Origin: CASPLG01 sp965120375 | GTDB lineage: Bacteria > Bacillota > Clostridia > Oscillospirales > Acutalibacteraceae | Reading direction: 5' to 3' | Length of the DNA stretch: 64,000 nucleotides | NCBI GenBank assembly: GCA_965120375.1 | Contig: CBCPMW010000007.1 | Coordinates: 1-64,000 of the forward strand | Made by a program: the position numbers and the translations under genes | Notes under the pieces: model-generated | Told to the model about the DNA's origin: nothing | The model's input: the letters and a program-made list of their open reading frames with translations, nothing else | The model's database searches: none | Shown here: positions 18,257 to 26,473 of the stretch, one piece after another | Position numbering within the stretch: position 1 is the stretch's first letter | Layout: each line of letters starts with the position of its first letter

Positions 18257-19273
18257 ATGACTTTGAAGAATGTATTAGTTACCGGCGTCGCCGGATATAT
18301 AGGCTCGCAAACTTGCGTCGAGCTTTTGAAACAAAATTATAGTGTAATCGGTCTAGACAACTTCGTAAACAGTTCAAAGAAAACTCTTAAGCGAATTGAA
18401 AAAATCGCCGGGAAAAAGATTTCGTTTTACGAGGTTGACCTAACTGAAACAGAGAAACTCGCGACTGTTTTCGATACCGAGAAAATAGATCTGGTAATCC
18501 ATTTCGCGGCCTTGAAGGCAGTCGCGGAATCTGTACAAAAGCCACTTCAGTACTACACAAACAACTTAACAGGCACTATAAATCTTCTAAACGCAATGAA
18601 AATGTCTGCCACAAAAAAATTTATTTTTAGCTCCTCAGCGACAGTTTACGGGGACGAGACTCCTCCTTTTAAAGAAACTGATCCAAAAGGTGAAATAAAA
18701 AATCCGTACGGCAGAACTAAATCGATGATAGAGGATATTTTGATTGATTTGCATAAATCGGATCCAAGTTGGGGAATTGGGATCCTTAGATACTTTAATC
18801 CAATTGGAGCTGATCCAAGCGGTCTTTTGGGCGAAAATCCAGGGAGCTTTCCACAAAACCTAATGCCTCATATTTTGAGTGCTGCATCCGGTTCAGGACG
18901 AGCTGTCCAGATTTTTGGGGACGACTATGATACTCCTGACGGGACTTGTATTCGCGACTACTTGCATGTTCAAGACCTGGCACTGGGGCACATAAACATG
19001 GCGGAAAAACTTTTAAGTAGTTCTGGACTACATATTTACAACCTTGGTACTGGGAAAGGGTACAGTGTCCTTGAAATTATCAGAACTTTCGAGAAAGTTA
19101 CAGGGAAAGGTGTTGCTTATGAGTTCAGCCGAAGACGTCCAGGAGACGTTGCTACAAGTTGGTCGGATGCAGGTAAAGCTAAGAAAGAACTTGGCTGGGA
19201 AGCAAAAAGAACTTTAGAAGATATGTGCCGTGATAGCTGGAAATGGGAAGTAAATAGACAAAACGAAACTTAA
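18257..19273 (+). CDS. galE: UDP-glucose 4-epimerase
   Basis: A 338-residue extended short-chain dehydrogenase that interconverts UDP-glucose and UDP-galactose using bound NAD+. The Rossmann motif TGVAGYIG is at residues 9-16, the FSSSATVYG strand is near 122-130 and the catalytic YxxxK is Tyr151/Lys155 (YGRTK). The late RRPGD is typical. Length is normal. It follows the orphan by about 40 bases and may be co-transcribed with it. It probably supplies sugar nucleotides for the envelope. Confidence 0.95.
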   Translation: MTLKNVLVTGVAGYIGSQTCVELLKQNYSVIGLDNFVNSSKKTLKRIEKIAGKKISFYEVDLTETEKLATVFDTEKIDLVIHFAALKAVAESVQKPLQYYTNNLTGTINLLNAMKMSATKKFIFSSSATVYGDETPPFKETDPKGEIKNPYGRTKSMIEDILIDLHKSDPSWGIGILRYFNPIGADPSGLLGENPGSFPQNLMPHILSAASGSGRAVQIFGDDYDTPDGTCIRDYLHVQDLALGHINMAEKLLSSSGLHIYNLGTGKGYSVLEIIRTFEKVTGKGVAYEFSRRRPGDVATSWSDAGKAKKELGWEAKRTLEDMCRDSWKWEVNRQNET

Positions 19274-19312
19274 AAAGAAAAGGTGTGTCAAAAAATTAAA
19301 TCCAAAACGAAG

Positions 19313-19576
19313 TTAAGTACGGGAACATCTGACGAAATTTTTAATTGTTTTAAATATATTTTTTACAAGGGAATTTCTCATTTCGGCGTGAGAAATATTT
19401 CTTATCGAAGTTCTTGAATAGTAGCTGGAAAGGGGTACAATAGCCAGGTGATTTGGGGTAAAAGATGTTGAGCTGAAACTTTTAGTGTTTGAAGAACTGG
19501 CAGATGCGTATTTAAAGCTAAAACTAAAAAAAAATAGAAAACTTATCAATCTGATAAACCATTTGCTGACTTTCAT
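19313..19576 (-). CDS. Small secreted orphan protein
   Basis: Eighty-seven residues with a signal peptide (MKVSKWFIRLISFLFFF..., cleavage probably after KYASA) and a Ser/Thr-rich, basic mature part. A strong AAGGAGG lies nine bases before the ATG at 19576. No family is recognised. The mature end RNSLVKNIFKTIKNF loosely resembles RTSLIKDLLDNF in the small secreted protein at 38413. It runs against galE and lies alone. Confidence 0.6.
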   Translation of the reverse strand: MKVSKWFIRLISFLFFFSFSFKYASASSSNTKSFSSTSFTPNHLAIVPLSSYYSRTSIRNISHAEMRNSLVKNIFKTIKNFVRCSRT

Positions 19577-19720
19577 AAATTTAAACCTCCTTATATTTGA
19601 ATAATAATATATATTACACAAAAATTATATAGTCCGTGATGAGTTTTTCTTAAAATTAACTTAAAAATACCAAAAATAATTGTGTATGTAAATAAAATGA
19701 GCAAAAACTTGGAAAAACTC

Positions 19721-19749
19721 TTGAATTACTAAAAAATTTGTAGTACAAT
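19721..19749 (+). promoter_or_regulatory. Promoter of rpsB-tsf
   Basis: TTGAAT, a 17-base spacer and TACAAT. It leaves a transcribed leader of about 100 bases before rpsB. Confidence 0.6.
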
Positions 19750-19754
19750 TAGAA

Positions 19755-19855
19755 GTCTAAAACACACATTTGTCTTTTGTGCGGACCTTTGGTGGCTGTT
19801 GTTGTGTGCAGTTTGGATCCGTTTTGGGCAGGTGGAGGAAAAACCGAGGAGGAAT
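19755..19855 (+). promoter_or_regulatory. Possible structured leader of rpsB
   Basis: The leader has distant complementary segments (CACACA at 19763 and TGTGTG at 19803) that enclose a GC-richer stretch. S2 protein operons are often self-regulated by a leader RNA, but I could not match a known motif. Confidence 0.3.
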
Positions 19856-19859
19856 AACA

Positions 19860-20597
19860 ATGTCAGTAGTGTCTATGAAACAACTTTTGGAAGCAGGGGT
19901 GCATTTTGGGCATCAGACTAGGCGTTGGAACCCTAAAATGGCCAAGTATATTTTTACTGAGCGAAACGGTATTTATATTATCGATCTACAAAAAACCGTA
20001 AAAAAACTGGAAGAAGCCTACAATTTTATTAGAGATATTTCGGCTCAAGGAAAGTCTGTGTTGTTTGTTGGGACTAAAAAACAAGCTCAGGATTCAACAA
20101 AAGAGGAAGCGATGAAATCAGGAGCTTACTATGTAAATGCAAGATGGTTGGGTGGAATGCTTACCAATTTCTCAACAATAAAACAGAGAATTTCGAGGCT
20201 GAAACAGCTTAAGACTATGGAAGAGGACAATACTTTCGATTTGTTGCCAAAGAAGGAAGTTATCCAGCTGAAGCTAGAAATAGAAAAACTCGAGAAGTTC
20301 ATAGGCGGCATAAAGGATATGAAACAGTTGCCTGGAGCGCTTTTTGTGGTTGATCCGAGAAAAGAGAAAATCGCGGTATCAGAGGCTAAAAAGCTCGGGA
20401 TTCCTGTGGTTGCTATAGTTGACACTAATTGCGATCCTGACGACGTGGATTATGTGATACCTGGTAATGACGATGCCATCAGAGCGGTAAAGTTGGTTTG
20501 TTCTGCTATAGGGAGTGCCATAATTGAAGGGCGCGAAGGAGAGACTTTAGATCAGACTGAGTTTGAGCGTGACGAAAATATTGAGATACTGGAATAG
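19860..20597 (+). CDS. rpsB: Small ribosomal subunit protein uS2
   Basis: A 245-residue protein of the 30S subunit. The family N-terminus MKQLLEAGVHFGHQTRRWNPKM is present, with NARWLGGMLTNFSTI and PGALFVVDP later. The ATG at 19860 was chosen because GAGGAGG lies before it; the longer open frame starting at 19770 lies in the leader. It is followed by tsf, the usual pair. Confidence 0.97.
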   Translation: MSVVSMKQLLEAGVHFGHQTRRWNPKMAKYIFTERNGIYIIDLQKTVKKLEEAYNFIRDISAQGKSVLFVGTKKQAQDSTKEEAMKSGAYYVNARWLGGMLTNFSTIKQRISRLKQLKTMEEDNTFDLLPKKEVIQLKLEIEKLEKFIGGIKDMKQLPGALFVVDPRKEKIAVSEAKKLGIPVVAIVDTNCDPDDVDYVIPGNDDAIRAVKLVCSAIGSAIIEGREGETLDQTEFERDENIEILE

Positions 20598-20652
20598 TTA
20601 ATGTTGAATTAAATTCTAGAAAAGATGTATTATAGCTGAGGAGATGGTATGC

Positions 20653-21567
20653 ATGAGTTTTACGGCAAAAGATGTAAAAGATCTTCGTGAAAAGACGGGA
20701 TGCGGCATGATGGACTGTAAAAAGGCTCTTAGTGCAACTGACGGAGATATGGAAAAGGCAATCGACTTTCTTAGGGAAAAAGGACTGTCGGCTGCTGCGA
20801 AAAAGTCGGGGAGAGCAACTGCGGAAGGACTGGCGATTGCGTGCACGGATCAAACGAAGCGTATTGCAGCTGCAATAGAAGTTAATGTCGAAACGGATTT
20901 TGTGTCTAAAAACGAAGGTTTTAAGGCGTTTGTGAAGCAGTGTGCCGATACAGTTATCGAAAAAAATCCGAGTAGTTTGGATGAGCTTTTAGGGTGCCAA
21001 GCGTCAGGTTCTTCACAAACTATTGGGGATTTGCTGCAAGAAAAAATATTAACTATAGGGGAAAACATAAAAATACGTAGATTTGCCAGGTGTGATGGTG
21101 TAGTGTCTACTTATATACACGCTGACGGAAAGATAGGTGTGATGGTGAAGTTTTTAGTTTCTGATGAATCCAAACTCAATGAGTCGTTTGATGTTTTTGG
21201 AAAAGATATTGCTATGCAGATTGCAGCTGCAAACCCGACTTACTTGAACAGGGAGTCTGTTCCACAGGAAGTTGCCGACAAGGAGAGAAGGATTCTTAAG
21301 GAGCAAATAGTGAACGATGGAAAACCTGAAAATATAGCTGAGAAAATTGTAGAAGGAAGAATGGATAAATTCTATAAAGAAGTATGTTTGATGGATCAAA
21401 TTTTTGTAAAAGATAATGATTATAATATTAGGGAATATGTACAGAAAGTTTCGAGTGATATGGGAATGGATATAGACATAGAATCATTTGTTAGATATGA
21501 ACGAGGTGAGGGATTAGAGAAGCGTGAAGATGACTTTGCCAAAGAGGTTGCAAATATGGTAAGATGA
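20653..21567 (+). CDS. tsf: Elongation factor Ts
   Basis: A 304-residue guanine-nucleotide exchange factor for EF-Tu. The N-terminal UBA-like part carries DLREKTGCGMMDCKKAL, followed by the core with VNVETDFVSKNEGF, the usual contact region. The ATG at 20653 has GAGGAG nine bases upstream; the in-frame ATG at 20644 is too close to that site. It is co-transcribed with rpsB. Confidence 0.97.
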   Translation: MSFTAKDVKDLREKTGCGMMDCKKALSATDGDMEKAIDFLREKGLSAAAKKSGRATAEGLAIACTDQTKRIAAAIEVNVETDFVSKNEGFKAFVKQCADTVIEKNPSSLDELLGCQASGSSQTIGDLLQEKILTIGENIKIRRFARCDGVVSTYIHADGKIGVMVKFLVSDESKLNESFDVFGKDIAMQIAAANPTYLNRESVPQEVADKERRILKEQIVNDGKPENIAEKIVEGRMDKFYKEVCLMDQIFVKDNDYNIREYVQKVSSDMGMDIDIESFVRYERGEGLEKREDDFAKEVANMVR

Positions 21568-21676
21568 AACAGTTAGTGTGATAGGGTTTTTGCCTAAATT
21601 TTGTTAGATTGTGTATTTTTTACGAAAATCGTTGTTGTTATTATGGTGTGTATGTGGGGTTGTATAAAATAAGAAC

Positions 21677-21718
21677 AGCATCTGCTTTTTTATAAGATTT
21701 AGCAGATGCTTCTTGTTT
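21677..21718 (+). terminator. Terminator shared by tsf and the SASP gene
   Basis: Stem AGCATCTGC/GCAGATGCT with T-rich sequence in the loop and after it. It lies between two convergent genes and could serve both strands. Confidence 0.75.
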
Positions 21719-21911
21719 ATTTCATATTTTTTTCGTATTGCTGTACCATTTTTTTTACCATTTGCCCGCCTATAGAGCCGGCTTCTTTGGCTGTTAAATG
21801 GCCATTGTAACCATTTTTTAAGTTTACGCCAATCTCCTTGGCAGCCTCCATCTTAAATTTGTTGAGAGCTTCTTTTGCTTCGGCGGCAGAACACCCGTTT
21901 TTGTTTGCCAT
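21717..21911 (-). CDS. Alpha/beta-type small acid-soluble spore protein
   Basis: A 64-residue SASP, of full size. These proteins coat and protect spore DNA and are degraded at germination. The GPR-protease region KMEAAKEIGVNL and the conserved GYNGHLTAKEAGSIGGQMVKKM-type block (residues about 34-55) are typical. The start is ATG after AAGGAGTG. It is transcribed alone. No clear forespore sigma promoter could be read by eye. It is strong evidence that the organism, or its recent ancestor, makes endospores. Confidence 0.95.
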   Translation of the reverse strand: MANKNGCSAAEAKEALNKFKMEAAKEIGVNLKNGYNGHLTAKEAGSIGGQMVKKMVQQYEKNMK

Positions 21912-21969
21912 AATTTCTCACACTCCTTTTTTGATTTCCAGAAATCTTATAAATCGTGATTTCCTTTTA

Positions 21970-22021
21970 TTTAGAAGGTCAAAAACTTTAAGAATTTTAA
22001 CTAGATTTTGATCCTTCTAAA
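21970..22021. repeat. Long inverted repeat upstream of the SASP gene
   Basis: Arms TTTAGAAGGTCAAAA and TTTTGATCCTTCTAAA match over 15 bases with one extra base, with a 21-base gap. It lies 60-110 bases before the SASP start and about 200 before spoVAD. There is no T run on either side, so it is not a standard terminator. It could be an mRNA hairpin or an operator. No genes occur elsewhere in 21912-22218. Confidence 0.6.
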
Positions 22022-22218
22022 TTATATTTTATACATAATATTTTAAATTATTACAGGAAATTTGTGCAATATTATAAATTAAATTTTGGAAATGTATCTT
22101 TCTAGATTTTTATAAAATAATACAATCAGAAAAGGTTATAAAAAATTGAATTAAATAAGAAAAATAACGTTATATTAGATGAATTTTATAAAAATATCCT
22201 AAATAATGGAGGATTATT

Positions 22219-23226
22219 ATGCCAAAAAGGATTGGAAAGTACACTCTTAAAATGCAAAATCAACCGAAAATTGAAAGTTTTTTCTCTGTTGTGAGTAAAA
22301 AAGAAGCTGAGGGACCACTTGGTAGGCATTTTGACAAAATTTTTAATGATAGCTATCTTGGTCAATCATCTTGGGAAAAGGCTGAAAGCCAACTTCAACT
22401 AGAGGCTGTACAGGGAGCATTAAATAAAGCAAATTTAGATTCATCTGAAATAGATTATATCTTTGCTGGAGACCTGCTGAACCAGTGTATTTCCTCCACT
22501 TTTGGTCTTATGAAATTAGGGATTCCATTTTTAGGCCAGTATGGTGCGTGTTCTACGATGGCGCAGACTATAGCAATGGCGTCTGTCATGATTGATTCTG
22601 GAGCAGCGAAGAGATGTGTATCCGTTACTTCTTCACATTTTTGTTCAGCGGAGCGTCAGTTTAGATTTCCTCTTGATTATGGAGGACAAAGGCCACCAAC
22701 AGCTCAGTGGACTGCAACTGCATCAGGAGCTTTAATACTTAAAGATTTTGGGGACGGACCTTATATAGATTCTGTTACAATAGGGAAAATAGCTGATTTA
22801 GGTGTAAAAGATCAGACTAATATGGGAGCTGCTATGGCCCCTGCAGCTGCACAGACTATTAAATATTTTCTAGAAGATACTAAAACTAAATCTGAAGACT
22901 ATGATTTGATTCTGACAGGCGATTTGGGAGAAGTTGGGAAAAAATTGCTTTTAGAGCTTCTTATGAAAGATGGAATTAATATTTTTGAAAATCATGGAGA
23001 TTGCGGACTCATGCTATACGATAGAGAAAAGCAAGATGTACATGCAGGGGGATCAGGTTGTGGATGTTCTGCTTCAGTACTCTGCTCTGTAATACTGAAT
23101 AAGATTAAGAAGAAGGAACTTAAAAATATACTTTTTGTAGCAACTGGAGCGTTGATGTCACTTACATCTGCTCAACAAGGAGAAAATATTCCTTCGATAG
23201 CGCACCTTGTCAATATAAAGATTTAA
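22219..23226 (+). CDS. spoVAD: Stage V sporulation protein AD
   Basis: A 335-residue thiolase-fold protein that binds dipicolinic acid and works with SpoVAC and SpoVAE to move it into the spore. Typical segments are the N-terminal GRHFDKIFNDSYLGQSSWEKAE region, FAGDLLNQCISSTFG, LGQYGACSTMAQ and FPLDYGGQRPPTAQWT. The start is ATG after GGAGG. spoVAC and spoVAE, normally its immediate neighbours, are missing here. The stop codon overlaps that of the convergent trmL. Confidence 0.95.
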   Translation: MPKRIGKYTLKMQNQPKIESFFSVVSKKEAEGPLGRHFDKIFNDSYLGQSSWEKAESQLQLEAVQGALNKANLDSSEIDYIFAGDLLNQCISSTFGLMKLGIPFLGQYGACSTMAQTIAMASVMIDSGAAKRCVSVTSSHFCSAERQFRFPLDYGGQRPPTAQWTATASGALILKDFGDGPYIDSVTIGKIADLGVKDQTNMGAAMAPAAAQTIKYFLEDTKTKSEDYDLILTGDLGEVGKKLLLELLMKDGINIFENHGDCGLMLYDREKQDVHAGGSGCGCSASVLCSVILNKIKKKELKNILFVATGALMSLTSAQQGENIPSIAHLVNIKI

Positions 23227-23714
23227 CTTAAAAGAGTAAAATCACCTTTTGTCTTAAGACTGTAAAATTTATATTGACGAAAAACCTCATAAACACTAAG
23301 TGCAACGCAATTTGACAAGTTCAAACTACGAGACTCATCTATCATTGGAATGCGCAAACAACTAGAATAATTAGATTTTATTAAATTTTTTGGAAGTCCT
23401 GCAGTTTCTTTTCCGAAAAATAAAAAACATTTTTCAGGGTATTTTATATCAGAATAAATTTTAGATGCTTTGGTAGAAAAATAAAAACAATCACCTTTAT
23501 TTTTAAAGAAAAATTCGTCAAGATTCTTATAATACTGCACATTCAGTAGGTTCCAGTAATCTAAACCTGCTCGTTTCAGTTTTTTGTCATCTATTTTAAA
23601 TCCCATAGGTTCAACTATGTGTAATTTCGCTCCGGTTGCTGCGCATGTCCTCGCGATATTCCCTGTATTTTGAGGGATTTCTGGTTCTACCAAAACTATA
23701 TTTACATCAAGCAT
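23223..23714 (-). CDS. trmL: tRNA (cytidine/uridine-34 2'-O)-methyltransferase
   Basis: A 163-residue SPOUT methyltransferase, the family's usual length, which methylates the wobble ribose of leucine tRNAs. The N-terminal VLVEPEIPQNTGNIARTC, the LFFGKETAGLP loop and IPMIDESRSLNLSNC knot segment are as in TrmL. It ends within the spoVAD stop codon on the opposite strand. Confidence 0.95.
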   Translation of the reverse strand: MLDVNIVLVEPEIPQNTGNIARTCAATGAKLHIVEPMGFKIDDKKLKRAGLDYWNLLNVQYYKNLDEFFFKNKGDCFYFSTKASKIYSDIKYPEKCFLFFGKETAGLPKNLIKSNYSSCLRIPMIDESRSLNLSNCVALSVYEVFRQYKFYSLKTKGDFTLLS

Positions 23715-23747
23715 TTAAAGGCGCTCCTTTTCAGGACACAAATTTAA

Positions 23748-26051
23748 TTAAATTTTATGCATTTGAGCTTTTCTAGTTTTAAAAACAATAAACATTACGA
23801 AACTGAGAACTAGAATCGAAACAATAGTATAAATTTTTGTACTGGACAGTGAAAGATCATTTTCATTATGAAGTTCATGATTTAAAGCGGTATTGGCTTT
23901 TTCTGCGTTTACCAAACAGTTGTAGTTTGTAACTAGTATTTGTCCTTCTTCGGGAAGAGATTCATACGCATTCCTTGCAAACGATACATATTCGTTTATA
24001 TCTGATATTTTCTGATGTGATATCCCGTTTATTATATTTATCACATTACTGACATCTTGTTCCATTGTATTTTCAAGGAATATATCTGCTGTTGTTATAC
24101 CCACTCGATTATTTACGTATGCATTCATGTGATGATGTTCTTTGGTCACTTTTATATCATGGGGCCCCTGATCTAGATTTTTTATAACAATATTTCCATT
24201 TTCATCAGTCTTTTCTGTAAATTCATCATTGTTATCCAGCGAAATGGTAACATTTTCATTTTTAAGTTCTACAGAATTCTCTTTTATTGTTATAGTTGCG
24301 TCGTAACTATCGAAAAATTCTTCACAATTTATAAGCTTAACCCTCGATAAAGTGGCAGGATATTCAAAAACTCCACCATTTTTAAACGTAAGCGTCTTGA
24401 TATAGTTGCAAAGAACATCTTTTAAAAGATCACCTTCGTCAGTGAGAGATGGTAAATTTCTAAGTGCTATATATTGATCTCCGCCAGAAGAAGTGAATGC
24501 ATCTGTTACTAGAGCTATTTGTGTTTCGTTATCATTTTCGTCAAGCTCACAGTTATCGCTTCCGTCTTCGTTCAATAAAACTATCTTTTTTACCCTTGAA
24601 CCAGAGACGCTTACTTTGTTTTTTTCTTCGTTAAGTTCCATAGGTTCGCCATTGATATCAAATTCTATCCTCATTCCACCGACGTTTGGGAAAGCACCGT
24701 CAGGGCCGAGTAAAACTCCATCTTTTATATATATACTCTTAAAACCATTTTCCAGTATTTCGTAAAGCTTACTGGGAGTAGCCAATTTTATGGAGACTTT
24801 GTTTGGAAATGGAAAAACATTCATAATGTCACCGACACTTATAAATTTAGGAAGAATAGACGTTCTGATACCGCCCCCATTTTTCAGTGCAACAATCTTT
24901 GCATTTTGAGCTATTCCAGATTTGGCAATAAAACCTTTTCCATAGTCTAAAAGAGAGTCACCAATTAGATTTCCTAGATTTGTATCTTGAAGACGACAAA
25001 TTCTAGTTTTTTTGTATTCTCCTCCATAAAGACCGGAATCTGTTTTACCGATTATTATTCTAAATGCTTCAGAAAATTTCTGCAACAAATGTCGACACAT
25101 CTCAGAAAGTTTTGGATCTGGAATATATTGATATTTTTCTGGTTCAAGAGGATTTATAAGATCGTGTGGTTTTATTATTTCGTGGTTTATTGTAAAATTT
25201 TTATTCTCATCAAAAACAAGTTCTATCTTACCAACGTTTTTTGCTCTAGAACCAACTTGCTGTATAAAAGTATGGCCTACAGTTTTTGAATAAACTTCGT
25301 GACTGTGGCCATCTATAATTATATCTATTCCTGGGATTTCAGATGCAAGTAATTCAGACGAAACATCTGATTCAGAATTACCTAAATGTGAAACACATAT
25401 CACAACGTCAACATTTTGATCCCTTAAGTATTGGAACTGTTCTTTTGCGGTTTCGATTTCGTCCTTAAAAATTACATTTTCTATATTTTTGGGGTGCGTC
25501 GTAAAATTAGTATCACACGTAGTTATCCCAAAAAAACCCAGCCTATATCCATTTATTTCCATTATGGTGTTACACCCATTATTTGTATCACTACCAAGAG
25601 CCGGCTTGTCCTCTTTAGTACGCGTGTTTGCAGATATCATTTTAAACTTCGCAAGCGTCGAATTTAACTTTAAAGTATCCATACCATAGTCAAACTCATG
25701 ATTTCCCAGGGTCATAAGATCGTAACCAATTTCGTTCATTAATTCTATAATTTTTGAGCCTTGGCTTGATGAAGCAAGCATACCTCCTTGGGTTGAATCT
25801 CCGGCATCGACAAGTATCGAGTTCGGAGTACTGGATTTTAGTGTTTTCATAACGTCAGCGCCTATTTGGATTAGCTTACCCTCAGGGGTGTATGCACTGT
25901 CAAACACACCGTGTATGTCATTTGTGTGGTATATAGTTATTTTGTTTCGGCTCGAAGAAGCAGCTATACTTCTAGCTAATAGATAAGAAAAAAGCGTCAG
26001 CATTAATACAGGAAAAACTAAAAATCTTTTAATTTTAAAGTTAGACAACAT
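23748..26051 (-). CDS. Cell-surface 5'-nucleotidase / cyclic phosphodiesterase
   Basis: A 767-residue exported protein. A signal peptide is followed by a metallophosphatase domain with TNDIHG, DAGDSTQGG, GNHEFDYG and DGHSHE metal ligands (about residues 40-290) and the 5'-nucleotidase C-terminal substrate domain with NGGGIRTS (about 320-550). A short beta-rich domain, a helical module (AYESLPEEGQILVTNY) and a terminal membrane segment with a KTRK stop follow. It would release nucleosides and phosphate outside the cell. The ATG at 26051 is tentative; TTG at 26057 is better spaced from GGGGAGAG. The helical module also occurs in the giant protein encoded divergently next to it. Confidence 0.9.
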   Translation of the reverse strand: MLSNFKIKRFLVFPVLMLTLFSYLLARSIAASSSRNKITIYHTNDIHGVFDSAYTPEGKLIQIGADVMKTLKSSTPNSILVDAGDSTQGGMLASSSQGSKIIELMNEIGYDLMTLGNHEFDYGMDTLKLNSTLAKFKMISANTRTKEDKPALGSDTNNGCNTIMEINGYRLGFFGITTCDTNFTTHPKNIENVIFKDEIETAKEQFQYLRDQNVDVVICVSHLGNSESDVSSELLASEIPGIDIIIDGHSHEVYSKTVGHTFIQQVGSRAKNVGKIELVFDENKNFTINHEIIKPHDLINPLEPEKYQYIPDPKLSEMCRHLLQKFSEAFRIIIGKTDSGLYGGEYKKTRICRLQDTNLGNLIGDSLLDYGKGFIAKSGIAQNAKIVALKNGGGIRTSILPKFISVGDIMNVFPFPNKVSIKLATPSKLYEILENGFKSIYIKDGVLLGPDGAFPNVGGMRIEFDINGEPMELNEEKNKVSVSGSRVKKIVLLNEDGSDNCELDENDNETQIALVTDAFTSSGGDQYIALRNLPSLTDEGDLLKDVLCNYIKTLTFKNGGVFEYPATLSRVKLINCEEFFDSYDATITIKENSVELKNENVTISLDNNDEFTEKTDENGNIVIKNLDQGPHDIKVTKEHHHMNAYVNNRVGITTADIFLENTMEQDVSNVINIINGISHQKISDINEYVSFARNAYESLPEEGQILVTNYNCLVNAEKANTALNHELHNENDLSLSSTKIYTIVSILVLSFVMFIVFKTRKAQMHKI

Positions 26052-26365
26052 AAACAATGATATCTCTCCCCGAAATTACAATTTTCCAATTTTATACATC
26101 CAAAAACTTTAGGACAATTACCCAAACATTACGGATCGAAAATACTATCATTTTGTTTTATATTTTAATATCACCCCTGTTTAAAATTGATTAAACTACG
26201 AATGGATATTTAACTTTACGTAATTATTATAACATACTTCCGCTCAAGATAGTAGACATTAAGTTAATAAATTTATTAAACGTATATAATAATTAAAAAT
26301 TTAAATAGAAATCAAATAAAAAATATTAATAACATATATTTCAAGATATAAAATAGACAAAAATA

Positions 26366-26394
26366 TTGTATTTAAAAAAAATAAATGATATAAT
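26366..26394 (+). promoter_or_regulatory. Promoter of the giant surface-protein gene
   Basis: TTGTAT, a 17-base spacer and TATAAT, 80 bases before the start. The rest of the 420-base gap (26052-26473) is extremely A+T-rich, without genes. Confidence 0.55.
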
Positions 26395-26473
26395 ATGCAG
26401 CAAAATATACTTCTATATACGAAATTCCAAAACTTAGAAATAAGTAAATTGAAAAAGGAAGGTGTTATATAAA

